Part shown: piece by piece, positions 26,330 through 34,774 of the stretch
Layout of the letters: each line of letters begins with the position of its first letter
Numbering within the stretch: the first letter of the stretch is position 1
NCBI GenBank assembly: GCA_963926355.1
Contig: CAWUWW010000001.1
Span: forward strand, 1 to 64,000
Length of the DNA stretch: 64,000 nt
Origin: SCGC-AAA076-P13 sp963926355
Lineage (GTDB): Bacteria > Pseudomonadota > Gammaproteobacteria > Magnimaribacterales > D2472
Direction of reading: 5' to 3'
Position numbers and translations under genes: made by a program
Notes under the pieces: model-generated
Seen by the model: the letters and a program-made list of their open reading frames with translations, nothing else
What the model was told of the DNA's origin: nothing
The model's database searches: none

Positions 26330-26332
26330 TAA

Positions 26333-27634
26333 ATGACTGATAAAGGTACAGGAATGAGCGATCTTTGGAGAAGACTGCGCTTTGTATTTGTTGCTATTCT
26401 TGTATATAGAGTAGGAACGCATATACCTATACCTGGAATAGACCCAGATAGACTGGCCGCTCTTTTTGATCAAAATCAAGGCACTATTATTGAAATGTTT
26501 AATTTATTCTCAGGTGGAGCACTGGAGAGAATGAGTATATTTGCTTTAAATGTTGTTCCTTATATTTCTTCCGCAATTATCATGCAGCTATTTTCAAATT
26601 CGATTCCTTATTTGCAAGAGCTAAAAAAAGATGGCCAAGCAGGAAGAAACACGATTACTCAGTACACAAGATATGGAACAGCAATTCTTGCTTTCATTCA
26701 AGCATCTGCTTTAGCAGTTACTTTATCTGCAAGTGGCTTAGCTTATACACCAGGTCCATCATTCTTTGTTTCAGCTGTATTCTCAGTTGTTGCCGGAACT
26801 ATGTTCTTGATGTGGTTGGGTGAGCAAATTTCAGATAGAGGAATTGGAAATGGAATATCTATTATTATTGCTACTAGTATTTTAACTGGAATCCCTGGTT
26901 CAATTGGTCAAGCTTTAGAGCAATCTAGGCAGGGTGACTTAAGTGTCCTGCTTCTTATAGCAATCGGACTTTTATCAATGGCAGTTATAGCTGTTGTTGT
27001 ATTTATTGAAAGAGGACAAAGAAGAATTACTGTTAATTATGCACAAAGACAACAAGGCAGAAAATTAATGCAGGCACAAACAAGCCATCTTCCATTTAAA
27101 GTTAATATGGCAGGAGTTATTCCTGCAATTTTTGCTAGTACCTTCTTACTATTCCCTGCTTCCCTGTCAACTTGGTTTGGTCAGAGTGAGTCATTAGGGT
27201 TTTTACAAACCTTTTCGCTGGCCCTAAACCCCGGTCAGCCTTTATACATCCTAGTTTTTGCATCTCTTATAATTAGTTTCTGTTTTATATGGCTGGCTCT
27301 TACTTTTAATACAAGAGAAGTCTCTGATAATTTGAAACGTTCGGGTGCTTACATAGCTGGAATTCGTCCAGGAGAGCAAACTTCAAATTATATAGATGCT
27401 GTTTTAGCAAGACTTACAGTTTTCGGAGCTATATACCTAACACTAATTTGCCTACTTCCATTGGCACTTATTAATTTTGCTGGAGTTTCACCAACTATTT
27501 CAGTTGGCGGCACATCAGTATTGATTATTGTTGTTGTTCTAATGGATTTTATGGCACAAGTTCAATCTCATATGATGTCTACCCAGTATTCATCATTAAT
27601 GAAAAAAGCTAATCTAAAAAACTATAAAAGGTAA
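26333..27634 (+). CDS. secY: Preprotein translocase subunit SecY
   Basis: SecY is the protein-conducting channel of the inner membrane. It has 433 residues with ten expected transmembrane helices. The opening DLWRRLRFVFVAILVYRVGT, the plug-region segment FNLFSGGALERMSIFAL and the cytoplasmic loop GIRPGEQTSNYID, which contacts SecA and ribosomes, are all visible. It starts 3 nt after rplO and ends 1 nt before rpmJ. Its partner secE lies at 2795. Confidence 0.98.
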   Translation: MTDKGTGMSDLWRRLRFVFVAILVYRVGTHIPIPGIDPDRLAALFDQNQGTIIEMFNLFSGGALERMSIFALNVVPYISSAIIMQLFSNSIPYLQELKKDGQAGRNTITQYTRYGTAILAFIQASALAVTLSASGLAYTPGPSFFVSAVFSVVAGTMFLMWLGEQISDRGIGNGISIIIATSILTGIPGSIGQALEQSRQGDLSVLLLIAIGLLSMAVIAVVVFIERGQRRITVNYAQRQQGRKLMQAQTSHLPFKVNMAGVIPAIFASTFLLFPASLSTWFGQSESLGFLQTFSLALNPGQPLYILVFASLIISFCFIWLALTFNTREVSDNLKRSGAYIAGIRPGEQTSNYIDAVLARLTVFGAIYLTLICLLPLALINFAGVSPTISVGGTSVLIIVVVLMDFMAQVQSHMMSTQYSSLMKKANLKNYKR

Positions 27635-27635
27635 T

Positions 27636-27752
27636 ATGAAAGTTAAAGCATCAGTAAAGAAAATATGCAGAAATTGCAAAATTGTAAGACGTAATGGCGT
27701 CCTTTTTGTAATCTGTAAAACAGACCAAAAACATAAACAAAGGCAAGGTTAA
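27636..27752 (+). CDS. rpmJ: 50S ribosomal protein L36, zinc-ribbon form
   Basis: The short reading frame between secY and rpsM encodes 38 residues, MKVKASVKKICRNCKIVRRN... ending KHKQRQG, which is L36. The zinc ligands are Cys11, Cys14, Cys27 and a histidine near 33, so this is the zinc-binding form. It begins 1 nt after the secY stop and ends 3 nt before rpsM. There is no room for the alpha-operon leader found here in E. coli. Confidence 0.97.
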   Translation: MKVKASVKKICRNCKIVRRNGVLFVICKTDQKHKQRQG

Positions 27753-27755
27753 AAT

Positions 27756-28115
27756 ATGGCTAGGATCGCAGGAGTAAATATTCCAGAAAATAAACATGTT
27801 GAGATATCACTAACTCACATTTTTGGAATTGGAAGACAAACAGCTCAAAACATTTGTGAAGAGCTTAAAATAGATTACACAAGAAAACTTTCTGAACTTA
27901 CAGAAGAAGAGGTAGAGACCTTAAGAACAGCTATTGGCAAGTATGTTGTTGAAGGAGACCTTAGAAGGAATATTAGTCAAAATATTAAAAGACTAATGGA
28001 TCTTGGTAGCTATAGAGGAATTAGACACAGAAGAAAGCTTCCTACTAGAGGCCAGAACACTAAAAATAATGCAAGAACTAGAAAGGGTGCTAAAAAACCA
28101 ATGAGAGGATCATAA
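27756..28115 (+). CDS. rpsM: 30S ribosomal protein S13
   Basis: S13 forms intersubunit bridges and touches P-site tRNA. It has 119 residues with MARIAGVNIPENKHVEISLT at the start and GQNTKNNARTRKGAKKP at the end. AAGG lies in the rpmJ stop region upstream. In E. coli a pseudoknot just before this gene is the S4 repressor target; here only 3 nt separate it from rpmJ. Confidence 0.98.
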   Translation: MARIAGVNIPENKHVEISLTHIFGIGRQTAQNICEELKIDYTRKLSELTEEEVETLRTAIGKYVVEGDLRRNISQNIKRLMDLGSYRGIRHRRKLPTRGQNTKNNARTRKGAKKPMRGS

Positions 28116-28116
28116 G

Positions 28117-28494
28117 ATGGCGGTTAAAGGAAAAAAAGGTAAAAAGATTGTTACTGACGGAGTGGCTCATATCCATTCTTCATTTAATAATACAATTGTT
28201 ACTATTACTGATAAGCAAGGCGATACATTATGTTGGGCAACATCAGGCGGTTCTGGTTTTAAAGGCTCACGAAAAAGTACACCTTTTGCAGCTCAGATAG
28301 CAGCTGATAAGGCTGGAAATGCAGCTAAAGAATTCGGCATGATTAATTTAGACGTTAAGGTTAAAGGCCCTGGTGGTGGAAGAGAGTCTGCAATTAGATC
28401 TCTAAATTCATGCGGACTAAAGATTAAAAGTATTACAGATGTAACACCGCTTCCTCATAACGGCTGTCGACCATCTAAAAAACGAAGAGTTTAA
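28117..28494 (+). CDS. rpsK: 30S ribosomal protein S11
   Basis: S11 shapes the 30S platform. It has 125 residues, with HIHSSFNNTIVTITDKQGD and the C-terminal DVTPLPHNGCRPSKKRRV, which includes the Asn-Gly site converted to isoaspartate in E. coli. AGAGGA upstream serves as Shine-Dalgarno. It starts 1 nt after rpsM. Confidence 0.98.
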   Translation: MAVKGKKGKKIVTDGVAHIHSSFNNTIVTITDKQGDTLCWATSGGSGFKGSRKSTPFAAQIAADKAGNAAKEFGMINLDVKVKGPGGGRESAIRSLNSCGLKIKSITDVTPLPHNGCRPSKKRRV

Positions 28495-28505
28495 CGGAGT
28501 AACAA

Positions 28506-29129
28506 ATGGCAAGATATACAGGACCTACATTAAGGCTTTCAAGAAGGGAGGGAACAGACCTATTCTTAAAGAGTGGCATTAGAGCAATTGAATCAAAATG
28601 TAATATGGATTCTCCTCCAGGAGTTGCTGCTGGAGCAAGACGAGGAAGACTTTCAGATTACGGGCTTCAGCTTAGAGAAAAACAGAAAGTTAGACGTATG
28701 TATGGCGTTCTTGAGAAGCAATTTAGAAATTATTATAAAAAAGCAGCTTCATCTAAAGGAAATACAGGTGAAAATCTTTTATCACTATTAGAAAAGAGAA
28801 TGGATAATGTTGTATACAGAATGGGTTTTGGCTCCACAAGGGCCGAGGCTAGGCAAATGGTTTCTCACAAGGCATTTAAAGTTAATGGTCAAGTTGTCAA
28901 CATCCCTTCATATCAAATGCAGGCTGGAGACGAGGTTCAAGTTAGAGATAACAAGAAAGGCCATCTTAGAATTGCATCAGCACTTAAAATTGCTGCCACA
29001 AGAGAAGAATGTGATTGGATTGAAGTCGATGAAGCAAATTTAAAAGGTGTATTTAAGTCAGTTCCTGATAGAGCAGACCTTAGTACTGAAATTAACGAAA
29101 ATCTTATTATTGAGCTTTACTCAAAATAA
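28506..29129 (+). CDS. rpsD: 30S ribosomal protein S4
   Basis: S4 nucleates 30S assembly, guards decoding accuracy and in E. coli represses the alpha operon. It has 207 residues (E. coli 206). The S4 RNA-binding domain (about 97-160) contains RMDNVVYRMGFGSTRAEARQ. The expected operator upstream of rpsM is not present, so any autogenous control must work differently. Confidence 0.98.
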   Translation: MARYTGPTLRLSRREGTDLFLKSGIRAIESKCNMDSPPGVAAGARRGRLSDYGLQLREKQKVRRMYGVLEKQFRNYYKKAASSKGNTGENLLSLLEKRMDNVVYRMGFGSTRAEARQMVSHKAFKVNGQVVNIPSYQMQAGDEVQVRDNKKGHLRIASALKIAATREECDWIEVDEANLKGVFKSVPDRADLSTEINENLIIELYSK

Positions 29130-29152
29130 CATTTTAAAGGCGGAGAAAAACT

Positions 29153-30118
29153 ATGCAAACATCAGTAATAGACCTATTGGTCCCAACTGAAATACAGGTG
29201 GATGATATTACACCTAACTTATCCAAGGTAACCCTTGAGCCTTTAGAGAGAGGTTTTGGTCATACGCTAGGTAACGCACTAAGAAGAATTCTTTTATCTT
29301 CTATGCCTGGAGCCGCTGTAACAGATGTTGCAATTGACGGCATATCACATGAATACAGTACTATTGAAGGTGTTAGAGAGGACGTAATAAATATACTTCT
29401 TAACATTAAAGATATGCCTGTAAAGCTTATTGAGGGCAGCAGTGCTAAAATAGTTTTAGATGTAACTGGTCCTTGTGATGTTTTAGCTTCTTCTTTCGAT
29501 GTTCCTGCAAATGTTGAGCTTGTTAACCAAGATTTTCACATTGCAACAATCGTTGATAAGGTTAATCTTAAAATGACATTATCTGTTAACACAGGAAGAG
29601 GATACGAGCCAGCAGATCTAAGAGATGATGAAGATAGAGTTGTTGGAGCTTTGAAATTAGATGCATCATATAGCCCAGTAAGAAGAGTTTCTTATACTGT
29701 TGATAATGCAAGATTTGAAAAAAGAACCGACCTTGATAAATTAATAATTGAACTTGAGACTGATGGCACTTTAGATCCAAAGATGGCAATTGAGCATTCA
29801 GCAACTATCCTTCAACAACAGTTAAGTGCTTTTGTTGATTTAGATGCAATTGCTGAACAAGAAGCCAAGAAAGATCAAAATGATTTCGATCCAATATTAT
29901 TAAGATCAATAGAAGAGCTTGAGCTTACAGTTAGATCAACTAATTGCTTAAAAGCTGAAAGTATCTTTCTAATAGGCGATCTAATTCATAGATCAGAATT
30001 TGATTTATTAAAAACTCCGAATCTAGGTAAAAAATCACTTAATGAGATTAAAGATGTGCTTGCATCTAAGAATCTTTCCCTAGGTATGAATGTAGACAAT
30101 TGGCCACCAGTAGGATAA
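29153..30118 (+). CDS. rpoA: DNA-directed RNA polymerase alpha subunit
   Basis: The alpha dimer starts RNA polymerase assembly, and its C-terminal domain binds UP elements and activators. It has 321 residues (E. coli 329). The N-terminal domain carries ERGFGHTLGNALRRILLSS, the C-terminal domain LTVRSTNCLKAESIFLIGDL with the arginine that contacts DNA, and it ends NLGKKSLNEIKDVLASKNLS. AAGGCGGAG gives a good Shine-Dalgarno. Confidence 0.99.
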   Translation: MQTSVIDLLVPTEIQVDDITPNLSKVTLEPLERGFGHTLGNALRRILLSSMPGAAVTDVAIDGISHEYSTIEGVREDVINILLNIKDMPVKLIEGSSAKIVLDVTGPCDVLASSFDVPANVELVNQDFHIATIVDKVNLKMTLSVNTGRGYEPADLRDDEDRVVGALKLDASYSPVRRVSYTVDNARFEKRTDLDKLIIELETDGTLDPKMAIEHSATILQQQLSAFVDLDAIAEQEAKKDQNDFDPILLRSIEELELTVRSTNCLKAESIFLIGDLIHRSEFDLLKTPNLGKKSLNEIKDVLASKNLSLGMNVDNWPPVG

Positions 30119-30121
30119 AAA

Positions 30122-30535
30122 ATGAGACATAGAAAAGCAGGAAGAAAACTTAATAGGAATTCTTCTCACAGAAAAGCATTATTGAAAAACTTAGCGATAG
30201 CTTTGATTGAGCAAGATATCATCAGAACTACTCTTCCAAAAGCTAAAGAGCTTAGAAAGACTATCGAGCCTCTCATTACTTTAGGTAAAGAAGATACTGT
30301 AGCTAATAGAAGACTTGCTTTCAGTAGACTTAGATCTGACGCTGCGGTTGGTAAGCTTTTTTCAGAAATTTCTGTAAACGCTAAAGAAAGAAAAGGCGGA
30401 TATACTAGAATTATTAAAGCTGGTTTTAGGCCTGGTGACAAGGCTGATATGGCTTATATAGAACTTGTTGATAGGGATGCTGGTAAAGCTAGTGACTTGG
30501 ATAAGCCTGAGTTAAAAGAAGACTCAGCAGCTTAA
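30122..30535 (+). CDS. rplQ: 50S ribosomal protein L17
   Basis: L17 lies near the tunnel exit. It has 137 residues, with MRHRKAGRKLNRNSSHRKAL and GGYTRIIKAGFRPGDKADMA. It closes the ribosomal supercluster. Its stop is 1 nt from the stop of the convergent uvrA, and no terminator hairpin exists between them, so the cluster's transcripts must end inside uvrA or be Rho-dependent. Confidence 0.98.
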   Translation: MRHRKAGRKLNRNSSHRKALLKNLAIALIEQDIIRTTLPKAKELRKTIEPLITLGKEDTVANRRLAFSRLRSDAAVGKLFSEISVNAKERKGGYTRIIKAGFRPGDKADMAYIELVDRDAGKASDLDKPELKEDSAA

Positions 30536-30536
30536 C

Positions 30537-33353
30537 TTAAAGCATCTTCTCTAAATATTGACCTGTATAGGAGTTGCTAACTTTAGCAACATCCTCAGGT
30601 GTTCCTTTAGCCACAATACTTCCTCCATCACTTCCACCCTCTGGTCCTAGATCAATTATCCAGTCAGCTGTTTTTATTACATCTAGGTTATGTTCTATAA
30701 CAACAATTGTATTCCCTTGATTCTTAAGTCTTTCTAGAACAGTTAAAAGCAACTCAATATCTGCAAAATGCAATCCGGTTGTTGGTTCATCTAGAACAAA
30801 TAAAGTCTTTCCTGTACTTCTTTTTGATAGCTCTTTAGCTAGCTTAATTCTCTGGGCCTCTCCTCCAGAAAGAGTAATAGCAGATTGCCCCAGGGTTATA
30901 TAACCAAGACCGACGTCATTAAGTGTTGCAAGCTTTTTCTTAATTGAAGGTATGGCATCAAAGAATTCCAAAGCTTCCTCAACCGTCATGTTAAGCATAT
31001 CGCTTATATTTTTTCCTTTATACCTTACTTCGAGAGTTTGTTCGTTATATCTTCGACCCTCGCAAACATCACACTTTACATAAACATCAGCCAAGAAATG
31101 CATCTCAACCTTTATCATTCCATCACCCTGGCAGGCTTCACATCTTCCGCCTTTGACATTAAAACTAAACCTACCGGGTTTATAGCCTCTAGATTTTGCT
31201 TCAATTGTTTGTGTAAGAAGATCCCTAATATAAGAAAATAGACCTGTATAGGTTGCTGGGTTTGATCTAGGAGTTCTGCCAATAGGAGATTGATCAATAC
31301 TAATCACTTTATCTAAAAACTCTAAGCCCTCTATTCTATCGCATTTTATTTCTCTAGTTAACTTTGATTTATTTAACATAAATGAGCTTAATGGAAGAAG
31401 TGTCTGGTTTATCAATGAAGATTTACCAGAACCCGACACCCCAGTAATACATGTGAATAAACCAACTGGTATTTCTGCAGAAATATTTTGTAAATTATTT
31501 TCTGAGGAATTAATAATCTTAATATTCTCAATTCCTCGAGACATTCTTTTCTTAGGAATTTTTATTTCTTTTTCGCCTGAAAGGTATTGTGCTGTTATAG
31601 AATTTTTATTTTTTAAAATATCTTCAAGAGTACCTTCAGCACAAATTTCACCACCATGCTTTCCAGCTCCAGGCCCAATATCAATTATATGATCTGCACA
31701 TCTGATAGCTTCTTCATCATGCTCAACAACAATTACGGTATTTCCTAGATTCTTTAAATTATTTAAAGTTTTAATAAGTTTTTCATTATCTCTTTGATGT
31801 AATCCAATAGATGGTTCATCTAATACATAGGTCACACCAACTAATCCTGATCCTATTTGACTAGCTAACCTAATTCTTTGAGCTTCACCACCTGAAAGAG
31901 TTTCGGCACTTCTTTCAAGAGTTAAGTAGCTCAATCCAACATCTTCTAGAAACGTGAGTCTTTCTGTTATTTCTTTTAATATTTTTTCAGCTATCTTCTT
32001 TTTAGCACCCTCTAACTTCATTTTTTTTGTGAAATCTAAGGCTTCATTAATTCTCATTCCAGTTATATGATGGATAGGAGTTTTATTGATAAAAACATTT
32101 CTTGATTGTGTGTTCAATCTAGAGCCTTCGCACTCATCGCAGGAGCTCTTGGACATAAGCTTAGATAACTCATCTCTTATAAAATCTGAATCAGTTTCTT
32201 TAAAACGCCTTTCAGTACTGGGTATGATCCCTTCAAATTTATGTTTACGAACTATCTTGCTACCACTTCTAAATCTATGAGAAAAATCAACCTTATCCTT
32301 CGATCCCCATAAAATAATATCCTTTATATCTTGAGGATAGTCTTTCCATTTAGTTGTTAAGCTAAAGTCATAGTGGATACCCAAGCATTTAAGCTGGTAA
32401 AAATAAAACCTATTTCTTCTTGTCCATCCCTTTATTGCTCCGTTTGAAATAGAAACATCATCATCTTGAATTAGTCTTTTCTCATTAAAGTATTGAATTA
32501 CCCCGAGACCATCGCATCGCGTACATGCGCCATAAGGGTTATTGAATGAAAACATTCTTGGCTCTAGTTCTGCAATAGCATAGCCACATTGTGAGCATGA
32601 GAAGTTTGATGAAAATAATGAGGATGATTTCTTATCCAAATTTTCAATCTCTACCAAGCCATTAGAGAGCATTAAGGATGTTTCTATAGACTCAGCCAGC
32701 CTAGACCTGTCTTCATCATTATCTTTTACAACCAATCTATCTATTACCGCAGAAATATCATGCTTTTTATTTTTTTCTAATTCTGGAAATTCTTCAATAG
32801 GGTAAACCACCCCGTTAACTCTAACTCTTACGTAACCACTTTTTCTTAGATCTTCGTATACTGCGAGGTGCTCTCCCTTTTTACCCCTAACAAGAGGAGA
32901 CAAGATCATAATTTTAGAATTCTCTTTTATCTTTAATACTTCATCGCATATTTCTGAAACAGTTTTAGCTTTTAGTTCTTCATTGTGATCAGGACAAATA
33001 GGAGAACCTATTCTTGAATACAAGAGTCTTAAATAATCATATATTTCAGTTACCGTCCCTACTGTGGATCTCGGATTATGGGATGTTGCTTTTTGTTCTA
33101 TAGAAATAGCCGGTGATAAGCCTTCAATTTGATCGACGTCAGGTTTTTCCATCATTGATAGAAATTGTCTAGCGTATGTGGATAGAGATTCAACATATCT
33201 TCTTTGACCTTCAGCGTAAATAGTATCGAATGCTAGAGATGACTTACCAGATCCTGATAAGCCTGTTATCACTACAATCTTATTTCGAGGTATTTCAAGA
33301 CTAATATTTTTAAGATTGTGAGTTCTGGCGCCTTTGATATAAATACTATCCAT
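30537..33353 (-). CDS. uvrA: Excinuclease ABC subunit A
   Basis: UvrA is the damage sensor of nucleotide excision repair and loads UvrB. It has 938 residues (E. coli 940), with two ABC ATPase modules: Walker A GLSGSGKSS at 31-39 and GVSGSGKSSL near 637. Signature LSGGEAQRI occurs in both halves. Zinc-finger cysteines are seen as CSQCGYA with CTRCDGLG, and CEACQGDG with CDVCEGRRY. It is divergent from ssb across 68 nt, as in E. coli, but no enterobacterial SOS box (CTGT-N8-ACAG) is present. Confidence 0.98.
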   Translation of the reverse strand: MDSIYIKGARTHNLKNISLEIPRNKIVVITGLSGSGKSSLAFDTIYAEGQRRYVESLSTYARQFLSMMEKPDVDQIEGLSPAISIEQKATSHNPRSTVGTVTEIYDYLRLLYSRIGSPICPDHNEELKAKTVSEICDEVLKIKENSKIMILSPLVRGKKGEHLAVYEDLRKSGYVRVRVNGVVYPIEEFPELEKNKKHDISAVIDRLVVKDNDEDRSRLAESIETSLMLSNGLVEIENLDKKSSSLFSSNFSCSQCGYAIAELEPRMFSFNNPYGACTRCDGLGVIQYFNEKRLIQDDDVSISNGAIKGWTRRNRFYFYQLKCLGIHYDFSLTTKWKDYPQDIKDIILWGSKDKVDFSHRFRSGSKIVRKHKFEGIIPSTERRFKETDSDFIRDELSKLMSKSSCDECEGSRLNTQSRNVFINKTPIHHITGMRINEALDFTKKMKLEGAKKKIAEKILKEITERLTFLEDVGLSYLTLERSAETLSGGEAQRIRLASQIGSGLVGVTYVLDEPSIGLHQRDNEKLIKTLNNLKNLGNTVIVVEHDEEAIRCADHIIDIGPGAGKHGGEICAEGTLEDILKNKNSITAQYLSGEKEIKIPKKRMSRGIENIKIINSSENNLQNISAEIPVGLFTCITGVSGSGKSSLINQTLLPLSSFMLNKSKLTREIKCDRIEGLEFLDKVISIDQSPIGRTPRSNPATYTGLFSYIRDLLTQTIEAKSRGYKPGRFSFNVKGGRCEACQGDGMIKVEMHFLADVYVKCDVCEGRRYNEQTLEVRYKGKNISDMLNMTVEEALEFFDAIPSIKKKLATLNDVGLGYITLGQSAITLSGGEAQRIKLAKELSKRSTGKTLFVLDEPTTGLHFADIELLLTVLERLKNQGNTIVVIEHNLDVIKTADWIIDLGPEGGSDGGSIVAKGTPEDVAKVSNSYTGQYLEKML

Positions 33354-33384
33354 AAGAAAAAAAATCCGTGATGAAAAAATTAAT

Positions 33385-33402
33385 TTAGGTTAAACTTCTA
33401 AC
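33385..33402. promoter_or_regulatory. Imperfect palindrome in the uvrA-ssb divergent region
   Basis: Within the 68-nt gap, TTAG (33385-33388) and CTAA (33398-33401), with nested GTTA and TAAC, form a short dyad that both divergent genes could share. It does not match the enterobacterial LexA box. It may be a lineage-specific SOS operator or chance in AT-rich DNA. Confidence 0.25.
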
Positions 33403-33421
33403 AATATTATAAGAGGTAAAT

Positions 33422-33880
33422 ATGAGCAGAGGCGTAAATAAGGTAATTTTAGTTGGTAATTTAGGTCAAAAACCTGAAATGAGATATACAGCAACCCAAT
33501 CAGCTGTAGCTAACATCTCAATAGCAACTACTGAGTCATGGAAAGATAAAGAAAGCGGTGAAATGAGAGATAAAACTGAATGGCACAAAGTTGTTTATTT
33601 TGGAAAACTCGCTGAAATAGTTGAAAAATATTTAGATAAAGGTTCTAGCGTTTATATAGAAGGTAAGCTTCAAACTAGAAAATGGCAGGACAAGAGTGGC
33701 GCTGATAGGTGGACTACAGAAATTGTAGGAAGTGAACTAACAATGCTTGGATCTAGATCTTCTGGTTCTGACTCTTCTATGGGATCTAACTCTCAAATGG
33801 GCTCTTCTCAGTCAGAATCTCCCTTTCCTAAAGATGATGACTCTGGGACAGGCTTAACGGATGATGATATTCCATTTTAA
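33422..33880 (+). CDS. ssb: Single-stranded DNA-binding protein
   Basis: SSB coats single-stranded DNA and recruits replication and repair proteins. It has 152 residues. The OB fold (about 1-110) begins SRGVNKVILVGNLGQKPEMR, a Ser/Gly/Met-rich linker follows, and the acidic tip ends DDIPF, the docking peptide for partner proteins. AGAGGT precedes the ATG. It is probably the first gene of a unit with the two downstream enzymes, 16 nt away. Confidence 0.98.
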   Translation: MSRGVNKVILVGNLGQKPEMRYTATQSAVANISIATTESWKDKESGEMRDKTEWHKVVYFGKLAEIVEKYLDKGSSVYIEGKLQTRKWQDKSGADRWTTEIVGSELTMLGSRSSGSDSSMGSNSQMGSSQSESPFPKDDDSGTGLTDDDIPF

Positions 33881-33896
33881 TATTTAGTGCTCTATC

Positions 33897-34766
33897 TTGA
33901 ATTTTAAAACTATTCTCTTTACAGAAGATAATTCATTAGCGTTTATTACTCTAAATAGACCTGAAAAGCTTAATGCGTTCAACCAAATCATGCTTACTGA
34001 AATGGTTGAGGTATTTGATTACATTGATAAAAAAGATTCTATAAGAGCAGTAATTTTATCAGGATCTGGCAGGGCATTCTGCGCCGGTGCTGACTTGTCT
34101 GCTGGAGCAAAAACTTTTGATACCGAGTTTGATAACTTAAAAAATTATAAAGAAGATTTTAGAAGAGACTCCGGCGGCATTCTTACCTTAAGAATGTACA
34201 AATGCTTGAAGCCAATTATTGTAGCTTGCAATGGTGCTGCAGTTGGAATTGGTGCGACTATGCAGTTAGCAGCTGATGTAAGAATAGCTTCTACATTAAG
34301 TAAGTTTTCTTTTCCGTTTGCAAAAAGAGGAATTGCTCCAGATGCATGTTCTAGTTGGTTTTTACCAAAAATAGTAGGAATCTCAAAGGCTTTAGAATGG
34401 TCCTATTCTGGAGAGCTATTCGATGCTTCAGTTGCTTATGAGGCTGGCTTAATTTCATATCTAGTTGAGCCCGATGAGTTAATGGATAAAGCAATTGAAA
34501 TAGCGAATAAATTTATTAAAGAATCTTCTTCTGTTTCGATAGCATTGACTAGGCAGATGATGTGGAGTTTATCTTCTACCTCAACTCCTGAAGAGGCTCA
34601 CATAATAGATAGTAAAGTTATTGATTCAAGAGGTGCTTCAGGCGACGCGGCTGAGGGTGTGATGTCTTTTCTAGAGAAAAGAGATGCAAATTATCCTGAT
34701 AAAATATCTAGTGACATGCCATCGATTTTCCCGTGGATACAAACTAAATTTAAAGACCCAGAGTAA
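33897..34766 (+). CDS. Crotonase-fold enoyl-CoA hydratase/isomerase family protein
   Basis: The 289-residue protein has the crotonase core: ITLNRPEKLNAFN near the start, SGSGRAFCAGADLS for the CoA pocket, and GAAVGIGATMQLAADVRIAS for the oxyanion hole. Aligned by eye to rat enoyl-CoA hydratase, both catalytic glutamates are replaced (Glu144 by Thr, Glu164 by Phe), so simple hydration of enoyl-CoA is doubtful. The later GIAPDACSSWFLP block, often PEACSSW in relatives, offers an alternative acidic residue. The TTG start has no Shine-Dalgarno. It pairs with the flavin enzyme 8 nt downstream; the substrate is unknown. Confidence 0.85.
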   Translation: MNFKTILFTEDNSLAFITLNRPEKLNAFNQIMLTEMVEVFDYIDKKDSIRAVILSGSGRAFCAGADLSAGAKTFDTEFDNLKNYKEDFRRDSGGILTLRMYKCLKPIIVACNGAAVGIGATMQLAADVRIASTLSKFSFPFAKRGIAPDACSSWFLPKIVGISKALEWSYSGELFDASVAYEAGLISYLVEPDELMDKAIEIANKFIKESSSVSIALTRQMMWSLSSTSTPEEAHIIDSKVIDSRGASGDAAEGVMSFLEKRDANYPDKISSDMPSIFPWIQTKFKDPE

Positions 34767-34774
34767 TTCTATTT

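Noticed and set aside
33405..33410. TATTAT as the ssb -10 box
   Set aside because: It would place the start about 5 nt before the ATG and inside the Shine-Dalgarno, and no -35 is seen; the ssb promoter stays unassigned.
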